Of a stretch of 64,000 bases of DNA, positions 7,831-15,302 are shown piece by piece (the stretch's first letter is position 1; every line of letters begins with the position of its first letter). Origin of the DNA: GAS188 sp035949255 (GTDB lineage: Bacteria; Pseudomonadota; Alphaproteobacteria; Rhizobiales; Beijerinckiaceae); the NCBI GenBank assembly GCA_035949255.1, contig DASZIL010000020.1:1-64000 (forward strand), read 5' to 3'. Under the pieces are notes generated by a model that was not told the origin of the DNA, did no database searches, and saw nothing but the letters and a program-made list of their open reading frames with translations. Position numbers and translations under genes: made by a program.

Positions 7831-9027
7831 TCACGCCTTGCGCAACGCCTCTACTCCAGGGAGCGCCTTGCCCTCAAGCCATTCGAGAAAGGCGCCACCT
7901 GCCGTCGAGACGTAAGTGAACTTCTCCGCGACGCCGGCCCGGTTGAGCGCCGCGACCGTGTCGCCGCCGCCGCCGATCGAGGTGAGCTTGCCGGCAGCCG
8001 TCAAGGAGGCGGCTTCGCGCGCGAGCGCGACGGTGCCCTCCTCGAATGGGGGGAGCTCGAAGGCGCCGACGGGCCCGTTCCAGACGAGGGTGGCGACATT
8101 GTGCAACTTGGCCTTGATCGCCGCGATCGACCGCGGCCCGATGTCGAGGATCATCTCGGCGGGCTTGATGTCGTCGAGCGCGGCGACGCGATGGGGCGCA
8201 TGCGCCTTGAACTCGGTCGCGACCACCGCATCGTCCGGCAGCATGATCTCGCAACCTTGAGCCTTGGCCTTCGCCTCGATGTCGAGCGCGGCTTTCGCCA
8301 GCTCGTGCTCGCAAAGAGACCGGCCGACGCCGATGCCGCGCGCCGCGAGGAAGGTGTTGGCCATGCCCCCGCCGATGATCAAGGTCTCGACCTTGGCGCA
8401 GAGATTGCCGAGAAGCTCGAGCTTGGTCGAGACTTTGGCGCCGCCGACGATGGCGGCGACCGGACGCCGCGGCGCTTCGAGCGCCTTGGCGAGCGCGTCG
8501 AGCTCGGCTTGCATCGCGCGACCCGCACAGGCGGGCAGGAGATTGGCCAAGCCCTCTGTCGAGGCATGGGCTCGGTGGGCCGCCGAAAAGGCATCGTTGA
8601 CGAAGGCGTCTCCGTTCGCCGCGAGCGCCTTGGCGAAGGCGGGGTCGTTCTTCTCTTCGCCCGGATGAAAACGTGTGTTCTCGAGAAGCAGCACATCGCC
8701 GTCGCGCAGCGAAGCGATGGCCGAAGCCGCGCCTTCGCCCACGCAATCGGGCGCGAATGTAACGGGCTTTCCCAGCGCGGCTTCCAGCGCCCGCGCCACC
8801 GGTTTCAGGCTTTCCTTCGGGTCGGGCTTGCCTTTCGGGCGGCCGAAATGAGCGAGAACCACCACCTTGCCGCCCTTGCCGGCGAGCTCGCGTATGGTGG
8901 GCAGGACGCGTTCGATGCGGGTTGCGTCTGCGACCTTTCCGTCTTCCATCGGCACGTTGAGGTCGAGCCGCAACAGAATGCGCTTTCCCTTCGGGTCAAG
9001 CTCGTCGAGCGTGCGGAAAAAGGTCAT
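7831..9027 (-). CDS. pgk: Phosphoglycerate kinase
   Basis: 398 residues, the normal length for this monomeric two-domain cytosolic kinase that converts 1,3-bisphosphoglycerate and ADP to 3-phosphoglycerate and ATP. Family marks are RLDLNVPMEDGKV near residue 21, LAHFGRPKG near 58, LLENTRFHPGEEKND, the hinge region AIVGGAKVSTKLELL near 197 and the nucleotide loop IGGGGDTVAALN near residue 350. ATG at 9027 fits the family start. It sits between a small membrane protein gene and fba, same strand, in the glycolytic cluster. Confidence 0.97.
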   Translation of the reverse strand: MTFFRTLDELDPKGKRILLRLDLNVPMEDGKVADATRIERVLPTIRELAGKGGKVVVLAHFGRPKGKPDPKESLKPVARALEAALGKPVTFAPDCVGEGAASAIASLRDGDVLLLENTRFHPGEEKNDPAFAKALAANGDAFVNDAFSAAHRAHASTEGLANLLPACAGRAMQAELDALAKALEAPRRPVAAIVGGAKVSTKLELLGNLCAKVETLIIGGGMANTFLAARGIGVGRSLCEHELAKAALDIEAKAKAQGCEIMLPDDAVVATEFKAHAPHRVAALDDIKPAEMILDIGPRSIAAIKAKLHNVATLVWNGPVGAFELPPFEEGTVALAREAASLTAAGKLTSIGGGGDTVAALNRAGVAEKFTYVSTAGGAFLEWLEGKALPGVEALRKA

Positions 9028-9097
9028 GTCTCAAGAGGCTTCCTCAATTGCGCTGCGCGAAATTCGAAAAGGCCTGGTCCACCGATCGGCTCAGGGC

Positions 9098-9523
9098 TCA
9101 ATGTCCCGCGAGCGCGGGCAAGAGGCCTGGAATGCCGAAGCGAAGCGCAAGGAGCATCACGAAGGCGCCGATGAGCGCTGCGATCAGCGCCACGACGAAG
9201 ATCGAGCCGGCGCCGGGAAGGCCGCGCACGCGCCCCTCGAGCGCCTTTACATCGGCAGAGCGGGCGAGCCCGCCGAAGCGCGTCAAGGTGTCCTGGAAGG
9301 TCGCTTCGAGGCGCAAAAGAAGCGCCTCGCTGCGCGCGAATTTCTCCTCGACGCGGGCAAGCTTCTCCTCGACGCGCGAAAGCTGGTCGAGCCCACCGCG
9401 TTCGGAGAGCGGCACACCCGCCGAAGCGGGTTGCGCCCCCGCCACGGCGGCAGGAGAACCGTAGACGGGTGCGTCACGCTCGATCGGGTCGATCGACGGT
9501 TCGCGTTTGGCGGTATCTGACAT
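9098..9523 (-). CDS. Small coiled-coil membrane protein of unknown function
   Basis: 141 residues. The N-terminal third is polar and low complexity, the middle (about 45-80) is a coiled coil with the repeated pattern SRVEEKLARVEEKFARSEAL, and a single membrane segment (about 108-130, IFVVALIAALIGAFVMLLAL) lies near the C terminus. I do not recognise a named family. ATG at 9523 is preferred because GAGG lies 8 nt upstream; a GTG two codons earlier has the same signal too close. It lies between gap and pgk on the same strand, so it is probably part of the same transcript. Confidence 0.7.
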   Translation of the reverse strand: MSDTAKREPSIDPIERDAPVYGSPAAVAGAQPASAGVPLSERGGLDQLSRVEEKLARVEEKFARSEALLLRLEATFQDTLTRFGGLARSADVKALEGRVRGLPGAGSIFVVALIAALIGAFVMLLALRFGIPGLLPALAGH

Positions 9524-9571
9524 TTGCACAACCTCGTTGCGGCGAAACCCGCCAGTTCTGCCCCCGGAACC

Positions 9572-10579
9572 TCAGATCAGCTTTCCCATCACGACGGCCG
9601 TATCGGCCATGCGGTTCGAGAAGCCCCATTCGTTATCGTACCAGGAGAGCACCCTGACGAAGCTCCCGTCGATCACCTTGGTCTGGTCGAGGTGAAAGGT
9701 CGCGGAATGCGGGTCGTGGTTGAAATCCATCGAAACGTTGGGCGCGGCCGTGACGGCGAGCACCCCCCTCATCTCCTGCTCGGACGCCCTTTTCATGGCC
9801 GCGTTCACCTCCTCGGCCGAAGTCTTGCGCGAGGCGACGATCTTGAGGTCGATGAGGGAGACATTGGGCGTCGGCACGCGAATGGCGCTGCCGTCGAGCT
9901 TGCCCTGCAGCTCGGGGAGGACGAGGCCGAGCGCCTTGGCGGCGCCCGTCGTCGTCGGAATCTGCGAGAGCGCAGCGGCCCGCGCGCGGTAAAGATCCTT
10001 GTGCATCGTGTCGAGGGTCGGCTGGTCCCCGGTATAGGAATGCACGGTGGTCATGTAGCCACGCTCGATGCCGATGGTGTCGTTCAGCACCTTGGCGACC
10101 GGAGCGAGGCAATTCGTGGTGCAGGAGCCGTTCGAGACGATGAGATGGTCCCGCTTCAGCTTGTCATGGTTGACGCCGAAGACCACGGTCAGATCCGCGC
10201 TCTCGCCGGGAGCGGAGATGAGCACGCGTTTGGCGCCGGCTTCGAGATGCGCCTTCGCCTTGTCCTTCGCCGTGAAGATACCGGTGCATTCGAGTGCGAT
10301 ATCGACGCCGAGCGCTTTATGGGGCAGCTCGGCCGGATTCCTGATCGCCGTGACCTTGATCTTGCCCATGCCGACATTGATGGTGTCGCCGGAAACCTTC
10401 ACTTCGTGAGGGAAGCGGCCGTGGACGGAATCGTAACGCAAGAGATGCGCGTTGGTTTCAACCGGGCCAAGGTCGTTGAGGGCGATCACCTCGATGTCCT
10501 TGCGGCCCGACTCCACGATGGCGCGCAGGATATTGCGGCCGATGCGCCCGAAGCCGTTGATGGCGACCTTCACGGTCAT
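9572..10579 (-). CDS. gap: Glyceraldehyde-3-phosphate dehydrogenase, NAD-type
   Basis: 335 residues. It oxidises glyceraldehyde 3-phosphate to 1,3-bisphosphoglycerate. The Rossmann start INGFGRIGR is at residues 8-16, Asp36 in ALND favours NAD over NADP, and the catalytic Cys153 lies in SNGSCTTNCLAP, where SNASCTTNC is more usual. His180 (TTVHSYTGDQ) is the general base. The C-terminal SWYDNEWGFSNRM is intact. It is 57 bp downstream of tkt on the same strand and upstream of pgk, consistent with one central-carbon operon. Confidence 0.97.
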   Translation of the reverse strand: MTVKVAINGFGRIGRNILRAIVESGRKDIEVIALNDLGPVETNAHLLRYDSVHGRFPHEVKVSGDTINVGMGKIKVTAIRNPAELPHKALGVDIALECTGIFTAKDKAKAHLEAGAKRVLISAPGESADLTVVFGVNHDKLKRDHLIVSNGSCTTNCLAPVAKVLNDTIGIERGYMTTVHSYTGDQPTLDTMHKDLYRARAAALSQIPTTTGAAKALGLVLPELQGKLDGSAIRVPTPNVSLIDLKIVASRKTSAEEVNAAMKRASEQEMRGVLAVTAAPNVSMDFNHDPHSATFHLDQTKVIDGSFVRVLSWYDNEWGFSNRMADTAVVMGKLI

Positions 10580-10636
10580 GGAACTTACCCTCTCTGGTGT
10601 GTGATGATCCGACAGCGGCCATAGCCTATGGTCGCG

Positions 10637-12634
10637 TCATCGGCGCGCCGCGAGCTTCTTGACCGCCGCGGCGGCGACATTCTCGGCCGTGATGCCGAAA
10701 TGCGCGTAGACCTCTTTGTATTTGCCGCTCGCGCCGAAGCTGTGCATGCCGATGAAGGCGCCTTCGATGCCGATGATGGCGTCCCACCCCTGGCGGACGC
10801 CGGCCTCGACGGCGACGCGGACCGGGGCTTCGCCGATGACGCGGCGCCGCGCGGCCTCGTCGCGCGCGAAGAAGAGCTCGAAGCAAGGCACCGACACCAC
10901 GCGCGCGCCATGGCCTTGCGCCTTGAGGAGGTTGCGCGCCTCCATCGCGATCTCGATCTCGGAGCCCGAGGCGAACAGGCTGATCTTCGCCTCGCCTTCG
11001 GCCGGCGCGATCTCGTAAGCGCCCTGGGCGCAGAGATTCTCCTTGCCCGCCTCGGCGCGCGCCGGCTTGAGGTTCTGGCGCGTGAGCGCGAGCAGCACCG
11101 GGCCGTCCTTGTGGCCGAGCGCGATCTGCCAGCATTCCGCCGTTTCGATGGCATCGGCCGGGCGCAGGAGCAAAAGATTGGGCATGGCGCGCAACGCCGC
11201 GAGATGCTCGATCGGCTGGTGCGTCGGCCCATCCTCGCCGAGCCCGATCGAATCATGCGTGAAGACATAGATCGCATGAGCGCCCGAGAGCGCGGCGATG
11301 CGGATGGCGGGGCGGCAATAATCGGAGAAGACCAGGAAGGTGCCGCCGGCCGGGATGATGCCGCCGTGCAGCGCCATGCCGTTCATCGCCGCGACCATGC
11401 CGTGCTCGCGGATGCCGTAATGCATGTAGCGGCCGGAAAAATCCTCAGGTGTGATGTTCTCGAGCGGCTTCACCTTGGTGTTGTTCGAAGGGGTGAGATC
11501 CGCCGAGCCGACCACGAGCTCAGGCACGTGCGGAACGACGGCCTCGAGCGTCGCCTCGCTCGATTTGCGCGTCGCGATCGCCGGCTTCTCGGAGGCGAAC
11601 TTGCGCTTGAGCTCGTCGAAGGCCTGATGCAGCGAGGCGAGCGGCTTGCCGGCAAGACGCCGCTCGAATTCGGCGCGCTTCTTCGCATCGGCCGTGCCGA
11701 GGCGCTCCTCCCACGCTTTGCGGGCTGCGGCGCCGCGCGCCCCGGCCTTGCGCCAGGCGTCGAGGATCTGACCTGGCACCTCGAAGGGCGGCGAGGTCCA
11801 GCCGAGGTTCTTCTTGGCGCCCGCGGCTTCCTCGGGCCCGAGCGGCTCGCCATGGGCCTTGCTGGTGCCGGCCTTGGTCGGCGCGCCATAGCCGATGATG
11901 GTCTTGCAGGCGATGAGGGTGGGGCGGTCGGAGGCTTGAGCGGCCGTGACGGCGCGAACGATCGCCTGCGCGTCGAGCCCGTCGATATGTGAGGCGTTCC
12001 AGCCGCAGGCCTTGAAACGTGCCACCTGGTCGACGGAATCCGCGAGCGACGTCGGCCCATCGATCGAGACGCTGTTGTCGTCGTAACAGACGATCAGCTT
12101 GTTGAGCTTCAGATGGCCGGCGAGCGCGATCGCCTCTTGCGAGATGCCTTCCATCAGGTCGCCATCCGAGCACAACACATAGGTGCGATGATCGACGAGC
12201 GCATCGCCGAACTCCGCCGCCAGGATGCGCTCGGCGAGCGCGAAGCCGACCGAGGCACCGATGCCCTGGCCGAGCGGCCCCGTCGTCGTCTCCACGCCCG
12301 CGAGCCCATGGCCATGCTCGGGATGGCCAGGCGTCTTCGAGCCGACCTGGCGAAAATGCTTCAGGTCCTCGATCGAGATGTCAGGGTAGCCCGTGAGGTA
12401 GAACAGCGAGTAGAGGAGCATCGAGCCGTGCCCGGCCGACAGGATGAACCTGTCCCGGTCTGGCCAATGGGGTGCGCTTGCGTCGAATTTGAGGAAGCGG
12501 GTGAAGAGCGCGGTCGCGATCTCGGCGCAACCCATCGGCAGGCCGGGATGACCCGATTTCGCCGCTTCCACGCCGTCGATCGAAAGCGCGCGGATGGCAT
12601 TCACCATGCCTTTGTGCAGATCGTCAGCTGTCAT
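10637..12634 (-). CDS. tkt: Transketolase
   Basis: 665 residues, full length. This thiamine-diphosphate and Mg2+ enzyme of the pentose phosphate pathway moves two-carbon ketol units between sugar phosphates. N-terminal marks are AAKSGHPGLPMG and LSAGHGSMLLYSL. The ThDP motif runs from GDGDLMEGI (here CSDGDLMEGISQEA) to the asparagine in YDDNSVSIDG. The middle domain has RYMHYGIREHGM, the C-terminal part GLGEDGPTHQPIEHL. As first gene of the minus-strand run tkt-gap-(coiled-coil)-pgk-fba it supplies sugar-phosphate interconversion next to lower glycolysis. A promoter candidate lies just upstream. Confidence 0.97.
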   Translation of the reverse strand: MTADDLHKGMVNAIRALSIDGVEAAKSGHPGLPMGCAEIATALFTRFLKFDASAPHWPDRDRFILSAGHGSMLLYSLFYLTGYPDISIEDLKHFRQVGSKTPGHPEHGHGLAGVETTTGPLGQGIGASVGFALAERILAAEFGDALVDHRTYVLCSDGDLMEGISQEAIALAGHLKLNKLIVCYDDNSVSIDGPTSLADSVDQVARFKACGWNASHIDGLDAQAIVRAVTAAQASDRPTLIACKTIIGYGAPTKAGTSKAHGEPLGPEEAAGAKKNLGWTSPPFEVPGQILDAWRKAGARGAAARKAWEERLGTADAKKRAEFERRLAGKPLASLHQAFDELKRKFASEKPAIATRKSSEATLEAVVPHVPELVVGSADLTPSNNTKVKPLENITPEDFSGRYMHYGIREHGMVAAMNGMALHGGIIPAGGTFLVFSDYCRPAIRIAALSGAHAIYVFTHDSIGLGEDGPTHQPIEHLAALRAMPNLLLLRPADAIETAECWQIALGHKDGPVLLALTRQNLKPARAEAGKENLCAQGAYEIAPAEGEAKISLFASGSEIEIAMEARNLLKAQGHGARVVSVPCFELFFARDEAARRRVIGEAPVRVAVEAGVRQGWDAIIGIEGAFIGMHSFGASGKYKEVYAHFGITAENVAAAAVKKLAARR

Positions 12635-12662
12635 GATGAGACCGGGGTCCGATGAGCCTTGC

Positions 12663-12690
12663 CTGATAACATCTCATGGAAACGAGTCAA
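12663..12690 (-). promoter_or_regulatory. Candidate sigma70-type promoter for tkt
   Basis: Read on the minus strand, TTGACT (12690-12685) and TATCAG (12668-12663) are separated by 16 bp. Transcription would begin about 22 nt before the tkt ATG. The -10 is only moderately good. Confidence 0.45.
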
Positions 12691-12732
12691 AGCCCGGCCT
12701 TTGCGCACGATGCCTACGATCTTCCGATAGGG

Positions 12733-12749
12733 TAGTGCCTCATGCACTA
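12733..12749. promoter_or_regulatory. Inverted repeat upstream of tkt
   Basis: TAGTGC-CTCAT-GCACTA is a perfect 6-5-6 inverted repeat about 45 bp upstream of the candidate tkt -35 box. It could be an operator, but it also lies just beyond the 3' end of the convergent-side GNAT gene. No regulator is identified. Confidence 0.3.
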
Positions 12750-12786
12750 GTTTCAATCTCAGTTTCGTACCGACCTGGCCGCTGAG

Positions 12787-13290
12787 CTATTCGGAACATC
12801 CATCGGCATCTGACGATCGACTCGTGGTCACGCCATTTTCGCCGCTTCCAATGATGATGACGTGCGATGCCGTCTTTTCGTCGGTACTGGCGAAGCCCAG
12901 GCGTAGATAGAAGGCAGCGGCCGCCGCCGTTGTCGTCCGAAGGCGCACGACGCGAAAACTGCGCTCCGCGTCTTGCAGGATGTGATGAACGAGTAGCGAC
13001 CCAACGCCGAGACGCCGCGCTGAAGCGAGAACATAAAGATGCCGAAGGCGGCCAACTCCATCGGCATCGACGTAAGGATCGCGATTGAGGCCCGCGACGC
13101 CCAGGAGTTGGCCATCGCTGAATGCGCCGAGAATACATTCGCCTCGACGGTTGAACCTGTTTGCCCCTGACGCCCAATCCTCGACGAGACGGCGCATGAA
13201 CTCGAAACCCTGCTGCTCTGCCTCGACAAAAAGCGGCTCAATAGCTGAATCGAGGGTGGTCAATGGCCTGATCCGAATGGCACATTCCAT
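12787..13290 (-). CDS. GNAT-family N-acetyltransferase
   Basis: 167 residues. The GNAT core is visible as LLGVAGLNRDPYVD, then GRLRHLYVLASARRLGVGSLLVHHI (the RxxGxG/A acetyl-CoA loop) and AAAFYLRLGFAS. It resembles the uncharacterised acetyltransferases often found as single genes in soil Proteobacteria; the substrate is unknown. The last 20 residues, after HVIIIG, are polar and look unstructured. The ATG at 13290 is the natural start because family similarity begins at IRIRPLT. It is upstream of tkt on the same strand but separated by 150 bp with a promoter candidate, so it is probably a separate unit. Confidence 0.82.
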   Translation of the reverse strand: MECAIRIRPLTTLDSAIEPLFVEAEQQGFEFMRRLVEDWASGANRFNRRGECILGAFSDGQLLGVAGLNRDPYVDADGVGRLRHLYVLASARRLGVGSLLVHHILQDAERSFRVVRLRTTTAAAAAFYLRLGFASTDEKTASHVIIIGSGENGVTTSRSSDADGCSE

Positions 13291-13584
13291 GAGGCCGATT
13301 ACCTCGAGTAAATATTGGGCCGAGAGCGCGACGCTTTTAGCGTGTACTTTTTACGTGCTCCACCCGGCCAGATTGCACCGAATTTACTCAAGCCGAAATT
13401 TCAGGGGGAGGCACGAGGCGATGCGGTTCAATGGGAACATCCGATTGACGAAACTCTCATGCGTTGCGTAAGGTTGCAGGCGCATCACGCGAGAGACATT
13501 CGTGATTCGCCCCACTCGGACCGGGTCCACGAAGGATTCCCGCAAGGCGTGGAGCGAGCCTCGTTGCGGAGGGGTCGCCTGCCC

Positions 13585-13905
13585 ATGACATCAGCCGAAG
13601 CTCCGCTTCTCGACCAGGCGCTCGAGCGGCTTTCGGCCGCGCTCGATCGCCTCGAGCTCGCGGCGACAGCGAGGCTCGATGCCGAGCACGGGCTCGAACC
13701 GCTCGAGACGGAGCTTGCGGTCATGCGTGACGATCGCTCGCGGCTCGCGGTCGAGCTCGACGGAGCGCTCGCACGCAACGCCAGCCTCGAACATGCGACG
13801 CGCGAGATTTCGCAGCGCGTTGGGCGCGCCATCGGCAGCATTGAAGCCGTGCTCAGCGGCGACACCCCTGCCAATGGACGCGACGCGGAAGGCAGGGCGA
13901 CTTGA
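13585..13905 (+). CDS. DUF4164-type coiled-coil protein
   Basis: 106 residues, almost entirely one coiled coil (ALERLSAALDRLELA, then ELAVMRDDRSRLAVELDGAL, then ATREISQRVGRAIGSIEAVL). The length and position directly before zapA match the small DUF4164 protein found there in Hyphomicrobiales. GGAGGGG at 13568-13574 is the ribosome binding site for ATG 13585; the open frame extends far upstream but without such a signal. Its stop codon overlaps the TTG start of zapA, so the two are translationally coupled. A role near cell division is an inference from position only. Confidence 0.75.
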   Translation: MTSAEAPLLDQALERLSAALDRLELAATARLDAEHGLEPLETELAVMRDDRSRLAVELDGALARNASLEHATREISQRVGRAIGSIEAVLSGDTPANGRDAEGRAT

Positions 13906-14267
13906 CCCAGGTCTCCGTAACCATCGCGGGGCGCTCCTACCGCATGGCCTGCCAGGACGGTGAGGAAGCGCATCTCGAGGGGCTCGCGCGGGCCTTCGAC
14001 GCGAAAATCGCCGATATGCGGCGCGCCTTCGGAGAGATCGGCGACATGCGTCTTCACGTCATGGCGGCCCTGACCTTCGCCGATCAGCTTTCGGAGCTCC
14101 GCGACCGGGTCAAGGCGCTCGAAGCGGAGCACGCGCGCGCCGAGGAGGAAGACGCCGAGCGTGTTGCGCAAGAGGAGGCGCGCCAGCGCGAAGTCGCGGC
14201 CAAGGTGAATAGCGCCGTCGAGCGCATCGAACGGCTCTCGGCGACGCTCGCCTCGAAGCCGCGCTGA
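13902..14267 (+). CDS. zapA: Cell division protein ZapA
   Basis: 121 residues. ZapA binds FtsZ and bundles its filaments at the division site. The N-terminal VSVTIAGRSYRMAC and the helix DMRLHVMAALTFADQLSEL are the family signature; a charged coiled coil (EAEHARAEEEDAERVAQEEA) completes the protein. The start is TTG at 13902, placed in a TTGA overlap with the stop of the DUF4164 gene, so its translation probably depends on the upstream gene. In many Proteobacteria zapA is followed by 6S RNA and a formyl-THF cyclo-ligase gene; here a mercury-resistance locus follows instead. Confidence 0.9.
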   Translation: MTQVSVTIAGRSYRMACQDGEEAHLEGLARAFDAKIADMRRAFGEIGDMRLHVMAALTFADQLSELRDRVKALEAEHARAEEEDAERVAQEEARQREVAAKVNSAVERIERLSATLASKPR

Positions 14268-14412
14268 CCTCATTCGCAATCGGCGAAGCGCGGGCTCGAC
14301 CGTCACGCGAGGCTGCGGCAAGAGCGCACTCGGGCCGTCTGTGAGCGCACAACCGCCTAAACGAAGCTGCGCGCCTTTCACGGAAGTGTGATTTTCGCCC
14401 TGAATTTTTCGC

Positions 14413-14443
14413 TTGAACCTGTACGCGATACAGAACCGATAGT
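14413..14443 (+). promoter_or_regulatory. MerR-type promoter/operator of the mer operon
   Basis: TTGAAC (14413-14418) and GATAGT (14438-14443) are separated by 19 bp, the stretched spacing typical of promoters that MerR untwists when it binds Hg(II). The spacer holds the perfect palindrome CTGTA-CGCGA-TACAG (14419-14433), directly behind the -35 box. Transcription would start near 14450, just upstream of merT. The same half-sites occur in front of merR at 17398-17412. Confidence 0.88.
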
Positions 14444-14460
14444 GCCCCGGTGATCGTGGC

Positions 14461-14889
14461 ATGGGACTGAAAAAGACAATGAACGAGACGATACAGCACT
14501 CGCTGCAGGGAGCGGCGAGAGATGCCGGCCAACCGGGAGCCTCCATGCGCAAGGCGGAGCTTGCCTCGCTGGGTGGAATTTTGGCCGCGCTGGGCGCCGC
14601 GTCGTGCTGCGTCGTTCCCTTCACGCTGTTCACGCTCGGCATCAGCGGGGCGTGGATCAGCAATCTGACGGCGCTCGAACCCTACCAGCCGATTTTCGCC
14701 GCGACCACCTTCGGCTTCCTCGGCTACGGCTTCTACCTCGTCCACCGCAAGCGGCGGGTCGCTTGCGCCGAGGATGCGTATTGCGCCAGGCCGACCTCGG
14801 GCCGCGTCGCCAAGATCGGGCTTTGGACCGCGACAATCCTGGCCGTCATCGCGCTTGGATTTCCGAAGATCGCCCCGTTGTTCCTCTAA
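14461..14889 (+). CDS. merT: Mercuric ion transporter MerT
   Basis: 142 residues with three membrane segments (about 35-60, 77-97, 115-140). The Cys49-Cys50 pair in the first helix (GAASCCVVPFTLF) takes Hg(II) from MerP, and a second pair, Cys102 and Cys108, lies in the cytoplasmic loop (VACAEDAYCAR) and hands the ion to MerA. The motif LGISGAWISNLTALEPYQPIF is characteristic of MerT. A second ATG at 14479 is an alternative start that leaves a leader of about 29 nt from the predicted transcription start. First gene of merT-merP-merA. Confidence 0.93.
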   Translation: MGLKKTMNETIQHSLQGAARDAGQPGASMRKAELASLGGILAALGAASCCVVPFTLFTLGISGAWISNLTALEPYQPIFAATTFGFLGYGFYLVHRKRRVACAEDAYCARPTSGRVAKIGLWTATILAVIALGFPKIAPLFL

Positions 14890-14917
14890 TCGATCCACCT
14901 CCAGAAGGAGAAAGACA

Positions 14918-15211
14918 ATGCTTCGTTCGACCCTCGCCGCCGCGCTCCTCATTGCGCTGTCGCCTCTGGCTGCGCGTGCGGCCGAGAAGACCATTGTGCT
15001 GGATGTCCAGAACGCGACGTGCGCGCTCTGTGCGCCGATCGTCAAAAAGACCCTCTCGCGCGTGTCGGGCGTGAAGGCGGTTCAGGTCGCCGAAGCCACC
15101 GCCGATTCGGACGCCGTGGCGACCGTCACCTTCGACGATGCGACCGCTGACGTGGCAAAGCTGATCAGCGCGACGACGAACGCCGGATATCCCGCGCACC
15201 TCATGAACTGA
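14918..15211 (+). CDS. merP: Periplasmic mercury-binding protein MerP
   Basis: 97 residues: signal peptide (to about residue 22, SPLAARAAEK) followed by one HMA-fold domain. The Hg(II)-binding cysteines are Cys35 and Cys38 in NATCALC. The usual MerP motif is GMTCxxC, so the methionine is replaced by alanine; both cysteines are kept. The C-terminal TNAGYPAHLMN matches the family end. AGAAGGAG lies upstream of ATG 14918. It is 28 bp behind merT and is presumed to pass Hg(II) to it. Confidence 0.92.
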   Translation: MLRSTLAAALLIALSPLAARAAEKTIVLDVQNATCALCAPIVKKTLSRVSGVKAVQVAEATADSDAVATVTFDDATADVAKLISATTNAGYPAHLMN

Positions 15212-15302
15212 GGCCAGTCGAAGAACAAATCGCATCGGCATGCCATTGTGAGGCGTTCCTCAGGGGCGCCGGCGCATGATCTCAAAGAGAAAGTGACTCG
15301 CG

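Noticed and set aside
12787..13290. Antibiotic or aminoglycoside resistance acetyltransferase
   Set aside because: The GNAT core is clear but no resistance-specific motif is present and the context is chromosomal housekeeping.
14268..14410. 6S RNA gene behind zapA
   Set aside because: Expected by position only; I could not find the long central bubble with flanking helices, and the stretch is short because the mer promoter follows.
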